Under the pieces are notes generated by a model. That model searched no databases. It saw only the letters and a program-made list of their open reading frames with translations, and was not told the origin of the DNA. Below are positions 1-6,270 of a stretch of DNA of 13,511 nucleotides, piece after piece. The DNA is from Acidobacteriota bacterium (GTDB lineage: Bacteria; Acidobacteriota; Vicinamibacteria; Vicinamibacterales; UBA8438): contig SXOW01000493.1 in the NCBI GenBank assembly GCA_005778315.1, positions 1-13,511 on the forward strand, in the 5' to 3' direction. How positions within the stretch are numbered: position 1 is the stretch's first letter; the number at the start of each line of letters is the position of its first letter. The position numbers and the translations under genes were made by a program.

Positions 1-1449
1 CACCACGCCGACGTCGGGCGCACCGCCTTCCTCGGAGAGGCCGGCCCCACCTCCTATGCGGAGTTGGCGGAACGCATCGATGCCTACGCGGAAGCGGCGT
101 CGGGACTCCCCATCGGCACGCGGGTCGGCATCTTGACCTCCCGCTCCGTAGAAGCGGTGGGGCTCTTCTTCGGTCTCATGCAGGCCGGCGCCTGTCCCTG
201 CTTCATGCCGCTCGACCTGGGCGCCGACGAACTCCACGGTCGCATCCTGGCGGCCGGCCTCCGGCGGATTGTGCTGGACGACCACATGGACGCCAGGGCC
301 GCCGGCCTCCAGCACGAGGAGGCCGACGTGTGGCGGCTTGGCACGCTGGCCGCATCCTGTCCCACGTCGAAAACAGGCCACGCCCCGGCACCGTCGCTCA
401 ACCCCGGGTCACGCGCCATGCTCCTCTTTACCTCCGGCAGCACCTCCACGCCGAAAGCCGTGCCGCTCACGCACGGCAACCTGCTGTGCCATGTGGACGG
501 CGTGATAGCCCACACGTCCATCACACCGGCTGACCGCCTTCTGCATGTCATGCCGCTGCACCACACCAATGGTGTTCACAACCAGCTCATCGCCCCGCTC
601 GTGGCGGGGGCGTCGGTCGTGCTCGCGACGCGGTTCGAGCCGGCACGCATCGAAGCCCAGATCGGCGAATTCGGGGTGACCTACATGACCGGTGTACCGA
701 CCATGTACTCGCGTGTGCTCCCGCACCTGTCCAACCCGGCCGCCCGACGCACGTTGCGTTTTCTCCGTTGCGGGTCCGCGCCCGTTGGATTGCGCCTCCA
801 CCGACGCATCGAAGCGGCATTCGGCGTGCCGCTGGTCGTCTCCTACGGCCTCTCGGAGGCGACGTGCACGTCAACCATGAACCCGCCGAGCGCACGCCGG
901 CTGGGCACGGTCGGGACGGTGCTGCGAGGACAGGCCATCCGGCTGTGCACGCCGGGCACGCTCGATGCGGTGCCGACGGGAGACGAGGGCGAAGTCTGTA
1001 TCGGTGGCGGCTGCGTCATGGACGGGTATGTCGGCGAGGCCGCCGGTGGGCCGGTGTCCGATGGGTGGCTACGCACGGGCGATCTCGGCCGACTCGACGA
1101 GGACGGCTATCTGACCATCACCGGACGCCTCACCGACATCATCAATCGGGGGGGTGAGAATCTATCCCCGCAGCTGATCGAGGACGCCGTGAACCACCAC
1201 CCCGCGGTCGAGGCGTGCTGCGTCGTAGCCGGGCCGCACCACGACCTCGGCGAGGTCCCAGTGGCGTTTGTCGTGTGGCGACACGGGGAGGCAGAATCGG
1301 TGGAGGCGTTGCGTCAGTTCATCGCGGCACGCCTGCCGCGAGCGTATCGCCCGGACATCCGTATCCTGGCCGCCCTTCCGGTCACGCCCATCGGCAAAGT
1401 GGACCGCCACGCGCTCCGCCAGTTGTTGGCAGCGGGCGCGCCAGACTGA
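1..1449 (+). CDS. AMP-forming acyl-CoA synthetase / acid-CoA ligase (5' partial)
   Basis: Activates a carboxylic acid as an acyl-adenylate and passes it to CoA (ANL superfamily); it is cytoplasmic. The frame is open from base 1, and the residues before the first possible start (TTG at 64) fit the family N-terminus (SYAEL at about 58-72), so the true start is upstream. About 482 residues are visible, against roughly 500-560 for the family. Motifs seen: the phosphate-binding loop TSGSTSTPK (430-456), with Ser where the family usually has Gly after the second Thr; YGLSE (844-858), matching the YGxTE adenine/acyl motif; LRTGDLG near 1072-1089, with the ATP-ribose Asp; the hinge GRLTDIINRGGENLSP after it; and the C-terminal catalytic Lys in PIGK (Lys codon 1396-1398). 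The substrate cannot be read from the sequence. The general look is closest to oxalate-CoA-ligase-like or medium-chain acyl ligases. The stop is TGA at 1447. It is convergent with the beta-lactamase remnant that begins only a few bases downstream. Confidence 0.9.
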   Translation, partial: HHADVGRTAFLGEAGPTSYAELAERIDAYAEAASGLPIGTRVGILTSRSVEAVGLFFGLMQAGACPCFMPLDLGADELHGRILAAGLRRIVLDDHMDARAAGLQHEEADVWRLGTLAASCPTSKTGHAPAPSLNPGSRAMLLFTSGSTSTPKAVPLTHGNLLCHVDGVIAHTSITPADRLLHVMPLHHTNGVHNQLIAPLVAGASVVLATRFEPARIEAQIGEFGVTYMTGVPTMYSRVLPHLSNPAARRTLRFLRCGSAPVGLRLHRRIEAAFGVPLVVSYGLSEATCTSTMNPPSARRLGTVGTVLRGQAIRLCTPGTLDAVPTGDEGEVCIGGGCVMDGYVGEAAGGPVSDGWLRTGDLGRLDEDGYLTITGRLTDIINRGGENLSPQLIEDAVNHHPAVEACCVVAGPHHDLGEVPVAFVVWRHGEAESVEALRQFIAARLPRAYRPDIRILAALPVTPIGKVDRHALRQLLAAGAPD

Positions 1450-1455
1450 CCGGAC

Positions 1456-1702
1456 GCGCCACGCCCGGGTAGGTCGGGTCGACCACCAGCTTCTTGCCGG
1501 GGTTGATCGTCCCCATGTTCGCGATGGCCACGGCATAATCGCGACCGCCCTCTCGGACAGTCATGAGATAGCTGGAGCTTCCCGCCGTATGCCCCGGGGT
1601 CTCCATCACGGTGAGTCGGATGTCGCTCAGCGCAATCACTTCGCCGTGCGTCATGACCTTGTCGACCGCGACTGGCGCGAACGATTGGCGCCCGCCGAAC
1701 TG
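1456..1702 (-). pseudogene. Metallo-beta-lactamase (subclass B3-like) gene remnant, truncated at both ends
   Basis: Read on the minus strand, this stretch encodes a recognisable internal part of a metallo-beta-lactamase-fold hydrolase. It starts near QFGGRQSFAPVAVDKV (from 1702), runs through HGEVIALSDIRLTV and the metal-binding motif ETPGHTAGSSSYLM, and continues to NPGKKLVVDPTYPGVA (ending about 1456). The TPGHTxGSxSY and NPGxKLVxxxxYP pattern is typical of B3-like enzymes common in Acidobacteriota. The N-terminal HxHxDH zinc motif and the C-terminal last His region are both absent. The frame upstream runs through codons with no family resemblance (CDRAFRKERAHHDLSS) towards the stop of the next gene, and downstream it runs into the antisense of the ligase 3' end. 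The ATG at 1654 would give a 90-residue product without the active site. This remnant fills the 296-base gap between two intact genes. The exact breakpoints are uncertain by about 30 bases. Confidence 0.72.
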
Positions 1703-1745
1703 AGATGACAGGTCATGGTGGGCTCGTTCTTTCCTGAAGGCCCGG

Positions 1746-2657
1746 TCACAGAACCCCCGCCTGCCGCATGACAGCCTCGCACTTGGGACGAATCTCTGAC
1801 GCGACCGCGAACGGATCGCCTTCGACCCACTCGGACCGGAACAACTCGACCGACAAAGCCCCGGTATACTGCTTCTCCGCCAGCTTCTCGAGAATCCGAA
1901 CCACCGGGGCGATGCCGTCTCCAGGGATGAGCCGGTAGTCGTTGGTGGTCAGCTCGCGAGGGGCGTCGAGGACATCCTGGAAGTGCGCGTGCGCGAGCTC
2001 TCCCGGCTCCAGCAGGTCCAGGTCCTCGAACTTGCTGAGCCCCGACCAGAAGTGAAAAAAGTCGAGCATCGGTCGGACATTGGGGTGCGCCGCGGCCCGG
2101 ATCATCTGGAGCGCCGAGGTCAGCGTGGCCAGGTGTGTCGACGTGCGGATGAACTCGATCATCGCCGTGAGTTCGAACTCCGCGGCGATGGCCCCCGCCT
2201 CGGCGATGGCCGCCGGTGTGGCGGCAAAGTCGTCGGCGGTGAGCGGACGGTTGGTCACCGACGCTGAATACACGCGGGGCAGCCCCATCTCCGCCATCTG
2301 TTCGCACCCCCGCCGCCAGGCCTCGAGGGAGTCCGCGCGAGCCGGCCCCGGCAGCCAGAGGTCCGGGAGCCCGATGGCCGCTGAGACGGGTGTCAGCCCC
2401 AGGTCGCCCAGGAGCCGGCGGGCCGCAGCCAGAGTATCGGTCTCGAGAAAGGCGGCCAACTGCGGTGCGCCCAGCTCGACGTATTGGATCCCGGCCCGGG
2501 ACCACCCTTCCATCGACGCTCGGAATCCGGCCGCACTCGAGGTGTTCTGGTGCATCGCGAGATGCATGGAACCACCAGCCTGGGACTGTGTCCCAGCCGC
2601 CGCGCGAGCCACGGCGGCGGCCACAGGAGTCAGGAGCAGCGATCGTCTACTGATCAT
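1746..2657 (-). CDS. Tat-exported sugar phosphate isomerase/epimerase (xylose isomerase-like TIM barrel)
   Basis: A 303-residue protein of the AP-endonuclease-2 / xylose isomerase-like TIM barrel family, whose members isomerise or epimerise sugars and related polyols using a divalent metal. The N-terminus MISRRSLLLTPVAAAVARAA has the twin-arginine pattern SRRSLLL followed by a hydrophobic, Ala-rich segment, so export through Tat is predicted, with maturation near residue 20-30. Likely metal ligands in family order are Glu168 (MIEF), Asp199 (PMLDFFHFW, with His202), His225 (HAHFQDV) and Glu271 (SVELFR). RLIPGDGI (242-249) is the usual late loop. The ATG at 2657 directly follows the only good start context. 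The -10-like TATAGT ends 7 bases upstream and no clear Shine-Dalgarno precedes it, so the mRNA may be leaderless. It is divergent from the reductase gene at 2765. The substrate is unknown. Export is uncommon for the wider family but frequent for such paralogues in Acidobacteriota and Planctomycetes. Confidence 0.88.
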   Translation of the reverse strand: MISRRSLLLTPVAAAVARAAAGTQSQAGGSMHLAMHQNTSSAAGFRASMEGWSRAGIQYVELGAPQLAAFLETDTLAAARRLLGDLGLTPVSAAIGLPDLWLPGPARADSLEAWRRGCEQMAEMGLPRVYSASVTNRPLTADDFAATPAAIAEAGAIAAEFELTAMIEFIRTSTHLATLTSALQMIRAAAHPNVRPMLDFFHFWSGLSKFEDLDLLEPGELAHAHFQDVLDAPRELTTNDYRLIPGDGIAPVVRILEKLAEKQYTGALSVELFRSEWVEGDPFAVASEIRPKCEAVMRQAGVL

Positions 2658-2664
2658 GCCGCCT

Positions 2665-2670
2665 ACTATA
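2665..2670 (-). promoter_or_regulatory. Candidate -10 box (TATAGT) of a leaderless transcript
   Basis: TATAGT on the minus strand sits 7 bases before the ATG of the isomerase gene, so transcription would begin at or next to the ATG itself. It stands out as AT-rich in GC-rich surroundings. No convincing -35 hexamer lies 16-18 bases upstream; CTGCCA with a 19-base spacer is the nearest. There is no Shine-Dalgarno to contradict a leaderless start. Confidence 0.4.
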
Positions 2671-2753
2671 GCCTCAAGACGGGGGCCGGTGGCAGGCGCT
2701 TTTCCGCGCCCGGTTGCGGGAAGCGCGCGAGACCGGCATGATGGAAGGTTGAC

Positions 2754-2760
2754 GAAGGAG
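2754..2760 (+). promoter_or_regulatory. Ribosome binding site (GAAGGAG) of the reductase gene
   Basis: GAAGGAG lies 4 bases before the ATG at 2765. It is a near-perfect Shine-Dalgarno match at a slightly short spacing, and it fixes the start of the oxidoreductase gene. An overlapping TTGACG at 2749-2754 resembles a -35 box, but no -10 follows before the start codon that would make sense of it. Confidence 0.65.
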
Positions 2761-2764
2761 AACG

Positions 2765-3745
2765 ATGGCAGAGCGGAAGACCGGCACCGTGGTGGACAGG
2801 GAACTGATTGCGCCGACCCTCATGCGCCTCCGGTTGGCGCCCGAAGAAGGGTGCCAGTTCCCGACCTACGAACCAGGCCAGCACATCACCCTGCGCCGGA
2901 ACGACTGCAAACTCACGCGGAAGACCGGAGTCGGCCAAGACGGCAAGCCGATCTATGCACCGGAATCCGACCCCTGGGGTCGGCAGACGGTGGGTCCCAT
3001 CAGCCAGCCGTTCTCAATCGCGTCAGCCCCGTCCGAGACCATCGAGCACGGCTGGCTGGAGTTCTTCATGGGGCTGGACCAGGGCCTCCACGGGTTGCCC
3101 GGCCGGCTGAGCGAGGCCCTGTTTGGGCTGGACAGCGAGCAGGCCTGCACCGTGACCTACCAGGACCGCGTTGTGGGCGACTTCACCCTCACGAAGTTGG
3201 TGCAAGACGCCCAGAATGTCCTGATGGCCGGCACGGGCACCGGAGTGGCCCCGTTTGTCTCTATGCTAAAGACGTTGCAGGCCGCCAACGATGGGGGCGA
3301 CGGTCGTCGCTACACCCTGGTCCACACGGCCCGGACCGAGGTGGAACTCGGCTATCAAGAGACCCTGTTTTCTATCGAAGCGGCCGGGCGGTTCGACTTC
3401 ATGTATGTCCCCACCATCAGCCGACCCGCCCCAAACGTCGCGGTCGACCCGCGGATCGGACAGGGGCGGGCCAGCAACGTCGTACGTCACATCTACGGAC
3501 TGCCAACCGCCGAAGAGGACAAACAGACGCGCGCCAAGAGCGACGTGTCGCGGGTGGCAGCCGAACTCGCGTTAGCACGACTCGTGCCCCCACTCGTGCC
3601 GCGCCACCTCCGGGTGAGCGCGCTCGCCGAGCGAGTCGACCCCGCCACCACGGTCCTGCTGACCTGTGGCAACCCCGCATCGACCGCCGACATCCGCGCC
3701 ACCGCGAGACGCCGCGGCGTGCGCGTCGAAGTCGAGACCGAGTAG
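2765..3745 (+). CDS. Ferredoxin-NADP reductase-like FAD/NAD(P)-binding oxidoreductase
   Basis: A 326-residue flavoprotein of the FNR superfamily, moving electrons between NAD(P)H and a one-electron carrier via FAD; it is cytoplasmic, with no signal peptide. The N-terminal FAD barrel covers about residues 1-145, with PGQHITL (37-43) and the FAD motif QPFSIAS (81-87). The family consensus there is RxYSxAS, so the Arg that contacts the FAD pyrophosphate is replaced by Gln. The NAD(P) domain has GTGTGVAPF (156-164) and ends with LTCGNP (299-304), the usual CGNP/CGxP site. Between residues 46 and 80 there is an extra Lys/Arg/Asp-rich loop, and about 217-290 holds another insertion, which explains a length above the 250-260 of simple Fpr proteins. 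No [2Fe-2S] ferredoxin domain is fused. The start is ATG with GAAGGAG upstream; the stop is TAG. The gene at 3819 follows after 73 bases, possibly with its own promoter. The redox partner is not visible in the window. Confidence 0.85.
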   Translation: MAERKTGTVVDRELIAPTLMRLRLAPEEGCQFPTYEPGQHITLRRNDCKLTRKTGVGQDGKPIYAPESDPWGRQTVGPISQPFSIASAPSETIEHGWLEFFMGLDQGLHGLPGRLSEALFGLDSEQACTVTYQDRVVGDFTLTKLVQDAQNVLMAGTGTGVAPFVSMLKTLQAANDGGDGRRYTLVHTARTEVELGYQETLFSIEAAGRFDFMYVPTISRPAPNVAVDPRIGQGRASNVVRHIYGLPTAEEDKQTRAKSDVSRVAAELALARLVPPLVPRHLRVSALAERVDPATTVLLTCGNPASTADIRATARRRGVRVEVETE

Positions 3746-3778
3746 GTCAGAGCCTGCGCGGCAGCCACGGCCTCGCCG

Positions 3779-3784
3779 TATACT
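3779..3784 (+). promoter_or_regulatory. Candidate -10 box (TATACT) upstream of the AMIN-domain gene
   Basis: TATACT lies in the 73-base gap between the reductase stop and the TTG start at 3819. Transcription starting about 7 bases downstream would leave a leader of roughly 28 bases carrying the ribosome binding site. The bases where a -35 box should lie are all G/C, so the assignment is tentative. Confidence 0.3.
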
Positions 3785-3806
3785 GACGCGACAGGTTTCG
3801 CCATCT

Positions 3807-3812
3807 AGGAGA
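3807..3812 (+). promoter_or_regulatory. Ribosome binding site (AGGAGA) deciding a TTG start
   Basis: AGGAGA is followed by 6 bases and then TTG at 3819, and the codons after that TTG encode a signal peptide. The frame itself is open far upstream (to 3666 and beyond) across the end of the reductase gene. This site is therefore the main reason to place the start at 3819. Confidence 0.7.
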
Positions 3813-3818
3813 CCCGCG

Positions 3819-6200
3819 TTGTTATCAGTCCGTCACCTCGCCCTGGCCCGCTGCCTTGCCTCGCTCGCAATCGTTGCTTCCTCTGCCGGCTTGCCCTCGA
3901 CGGCCCTGGGACAGGGCGCGGCGGGTCAGCCCCCAGGCCGTCCGGCAGACGCGACCGCTGATGCCGGGGTCGCCGGCCCGGTGAACTGGATCCAGTCGAT
4001 CGAGCGAGAGCTGTTACCCGGCACGGACCGCATCACCGTCACGCTGGGTCCCGGCGGCGACCTGGTTCATCAGGCAGGCCAGCTGACCGCACCTCCCCGC
4101 TTGTATTTTGATCTGGCTTCTGTCGACGTTGAGCCAATCGTGAGCGCGGCGTCCTTCTCGTACCCCGATGGCGTGGTGCGATCGATTCGGATCGGCCGGC
4201 ATCCGCGGCGCACCACGCGTGTCGTCCTCGATCTCGACCACATGGCGAGCTATACGGTCACGACCGCGCAAAACCCCGTCCGTTTTGTGGTCGACGTGGC
4301 CCGCCCAATGCCTGCGGCCACTGCGCCACCAGTGAACACCGCGGCGGTGAGCGCCCCGGCGGCCTCAACCCGCAGCCAGGCCGCGCAAACGGGCGGAGCG
4401 CGGGAGTTTGTCGAGTTGCGGGCGCTGGGTGGTCCCAACGCGTTCTGTCCACCTGGTCTCCGTCCGCTGGCCGACCCCAGGACCCTGTTCCAGACCCAGG
4501 CCGAGGATGTGCGGAGTGTGCTGCGCCAGGCGTTCGCGACGTCAAGCAGGGCCGAGGTCGACGCGCTGATCGCCGACCTGTTTCGTGAGGTCGAACAGTT
4601 CGAAGGGTCGGTGCGCCAGTACCCGACCGGCACCGAGCTGGAATGGATGGCCGTGCAGCGCAACGGCGAGCCGGGTCTCATCGGCCCCGTGCGGTGGGTG
4701 CATGACGACCCGATGCCGAGCTTCGAGGTCAAGGCACGTGATGGCAACCAGGTGCATACCTTTGTCATTCCGACCGAGTGCTGCAATCTGTCGCTGCTCC
4801 GCAGCGACCCACTCCCGGAGCCCCCCGCTCTCACGGTGGAACTCTGTCCGTCGTGCGCCGGCAGTCAGATCGTCATCGATGCCACCGCGGCGCAATCCGC
4901 CGAACGCCTGGACGTGACGCTCACCCGACCCAACGGCATGACGGACACGATGAGCGGAACAGGGGCAGTGGAGTGGAAACACACGCTCGACGACGCCGGG
5001 GTCTACATCGTGAGCGCCGTGGCCCGGAATGATGTCGGGGAGTCCGGTGAGACGACGCGCGACTTCGAGGCTCCAGCGGTGGCGGCCCTTGAACGCAGCG
5101 TTGCCGTATCGCTGAGCCACGACGAGAGCGGCGTGACAGCGGTGGTCACGGCGGGCCCCCAACTGGCACGCCAGATCTTTGGCGAGACGGTGACCCCGGC
5201 GACGGATCAGGAGAAGCTCGACCAGCTGCTGGCTGAGGCCAGCGCGGAGATCACACTCACCAGAGGCGGCGACGACGCGGCCCCCGTCACACTCTCGAAC
5301 CCGCGGGTCACGCCGGAGGGACTCCGCTGGGAGCATCACCTCGGTTCGCAGGCGCCTGGCACGGTCACCGTGACGGCCGCGGTCATGACCGGCTGGGGCA
5401 CCTGTGACACGAGTGCGTCCATCACCGTTCCGATCCCCGACCCGACGTGTAACTTGCGCGTGCAGGCGCCGGAGGAGCTGCCTGATGGACGCGTGCGCGT
5501 CGCGATCGATATGTGCGACGGTGGAGCCGCCACCGGACCGTTTATGATCGACATCCTGCCTGAAGTCGGCGAAAGCCGGCGGGTCACCCTGACTGCGTGC
5601 CAGGGCGACGTGACGCTCAGCGAGCCCGGACGCTACTCGTTCGTGCCGATCTACGCCGGCGTCCGGCAAGATGCCTGCGCCGTCCCGGTGATCGTCGTGC
5701 CGCGCGCGGGCAAGTCGTTCTTCCCCATGGCCAGCCTCTTTGCCGGACCCGAGCGGCGTTGGCGCGTCCACGGCGAACCGGATTTGACCGCACCACTAGT
5801 CGGGGGCTCGGTCGGCGTGATGTTCCCGGTGGCCAAACACCTGGGCCTCTTCGGTCGGGTGGGGGCCGCGATCAACACGCGCGAAACCGACTACTCATCC
5901 CTGTTCGCCGACGTCGGCGCAGACGCCTTGTTCAGTCGGGGATTCCTGGGTGTCGGTGTCGGTATCTGGGACTTCAACAACAGCTTTGTAGACCGGTCGG
6001 TCTTCTTTCGTGGCGGACTGGACACGCCGTGGAGGCTCGGGAGCGGCACGGTGCAGTGGTTTGCCGAGGGCCGGCTGTTTCTCGACATGCTGGACATGAT
6101 CGACAACAACTACCTAGCGGTGACCGGTCTGCAGGTGTTGTGGAAAGATGCCACACCTCCACGGTCGGTGGGCAGCACCAACCCGGGACGAGACAGATAG
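3819..6200 (+). CDS. Exported AMIN-domain protein with Ig-like repeats and C-terminal outer-membrane beta-barrel-like region
   Basis: A 793-residue predicted envelope protein, starting at TTG with AGGAGA 6 bases upstream. Residues 1-31 form a signal peptide (hydrophobic LASLAIVASSAG, likely cut after TALG). Residues about 56-163 match an AMIN domain, the periplasmic module of AmiC-type amidases and PilQ: NWIQSIERE, RLYFDLASV, VVRSIRIGRHP and TTRVVLDLD are the typical strands. A Pro/Ala/Thr linker (about 163-192) leads to a Cys-containing region (Cys210, Cys321-Cys322). Three beta-rich Ig/PKD-like segments follow (about 336-425, 425-550 and 550-630), with paired cysteines. From residue 631 to the end, short alternating strands with many Gly and aromatic residues (VGGSVGVMFPV, LGLFGRVGAAI, FLGVGVGIWDF, VQWFAEGRLFL) resemble an eight-strand outer-membrane barrel. 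There is no amidase or secretin domain. A role in anchoring or organising the envelope is an inference from the domains. It is convergent with the DUF1552 gene and has a TAG stop. Confidence 0.75.
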   Translation: MLSVRHLALARCLASLAIVASSAGLPSTALGQGAAGQPPGRPADATADAGVAGPVNWIQSIERELLPGTDRITVTLGPGGDLVHQAGQLTAPPRLYFDLASVDVEPIVSAASFSYPDGVVRSIRIGRHPRRTTRVVLDLDHMASYTVTTAQNPVRFVVDVARPMPAATAPPVNTAAVSAPAASTRSQAAQTGGAREFVELRALGGPNAFCPPGLRPLADPRTLFQTQAEDVRSVLRQAFATSSRAEVDALIADLFREVEQFEGSVRQYPTGTELEWMAVQRNGEPGLIGPVRWVHDDPMPSFEVKARDGNQVHTFVIPTECCNLSLLRSDPLPEPPALTVELCPSCAGSQIVIDATAAQSAERLDVTLTRPNGMTDTMSGTGAVEWKHTLDDAGVYIVSAVARNDVGESGETTRDFEAPAVAALERSVAVSLSHDESGVTAVVTAGPQLARQIFGETVTPATDQEKLDQLLAEASAEITLTRGGDDAAPVTLSNPRVTPEGLRWEHHLGSQAPGTVTVTAAVMTGWGTCDTSASITVPIPDPTCNLRVQAPEELPDGRVRVAIDMCDGGAATGPFMIDILPEVGESRRVTLTACQGDVTLSEPGRYSFVPIYAGVRQDACAVPVIVVPRAGKSFFPMASLFAGPERRWRVHGEPDLTAPLVGGSVGVMFPVAKHLGLFGRVGAAINTRETDYSSLFADVGADALFSRGFLGVGVGIWDFNNSFVDRSVFFRGGLDTPWRLGSGTVQWFAEGRLFLDMLDMIDNNYLAVTGLQVLWKDATPPRSVGSTNPGRDR

Positions 6201-6229
6201 CGCCGAGCGGCTTGTCCGGCCGCGCGACC

Positions 6230-6250
6230 GAGCGACGACCGGTCGCGCTC
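6230..6250. terminator. GC-rich inverted repeat between convergent genes, possible bidirectional terminator
   Basis: In the 70-base gap between the AMIN gene stop (6200) and the DUF1552 stop (6271), GAGCG and CGCTC flank the perfect palindrome CGACCGGTCG. The pairing is offset by one bulged base and no T-run follows on either strand. It is a candidate only; nothing else is seen in the gap. Confidence 0.22.
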
Positions 6251-6270
6251 GACCGTCCAGTCGGCGGCGT

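Noticed and set aside
1382..1654. A 90-residue minus-strand protein starting at ATG 1654 as an intact small gene
   Set aside because: Its first part is an internal piece of a metallo-beta-lactamase fold and its last 25 or so residues are just the antisense of the ligase 3' end, so a remnant is the better reading.
2080..3786. A 568-codon plus-strand open frame spanning the isomerase and reductase genes
   Set aside because: It crosses two divergent genes in a non-coding frame, has no homology-like features, and its start has no ribosome binding site.
3666..3818. Upstream extension of the AMIN-domain protein to an ATG at 3666
   Set aside because: The extension overlaps the reductase 3' end, is Arg/Pro-rich and would bury the signal peptide. 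TTG at 3819 has AGGAGA at ideal spacing directly before the signal peptide.
4542..5771. A 409-codon minus-strand open frame inside the AMIN-domain gene
   Set aside because: The translation is low-complexity in Arg/His/Gly with no family motif, while the plus strand gives AMIN and beta-rich domains with a signal peptide and ribosome binding site.
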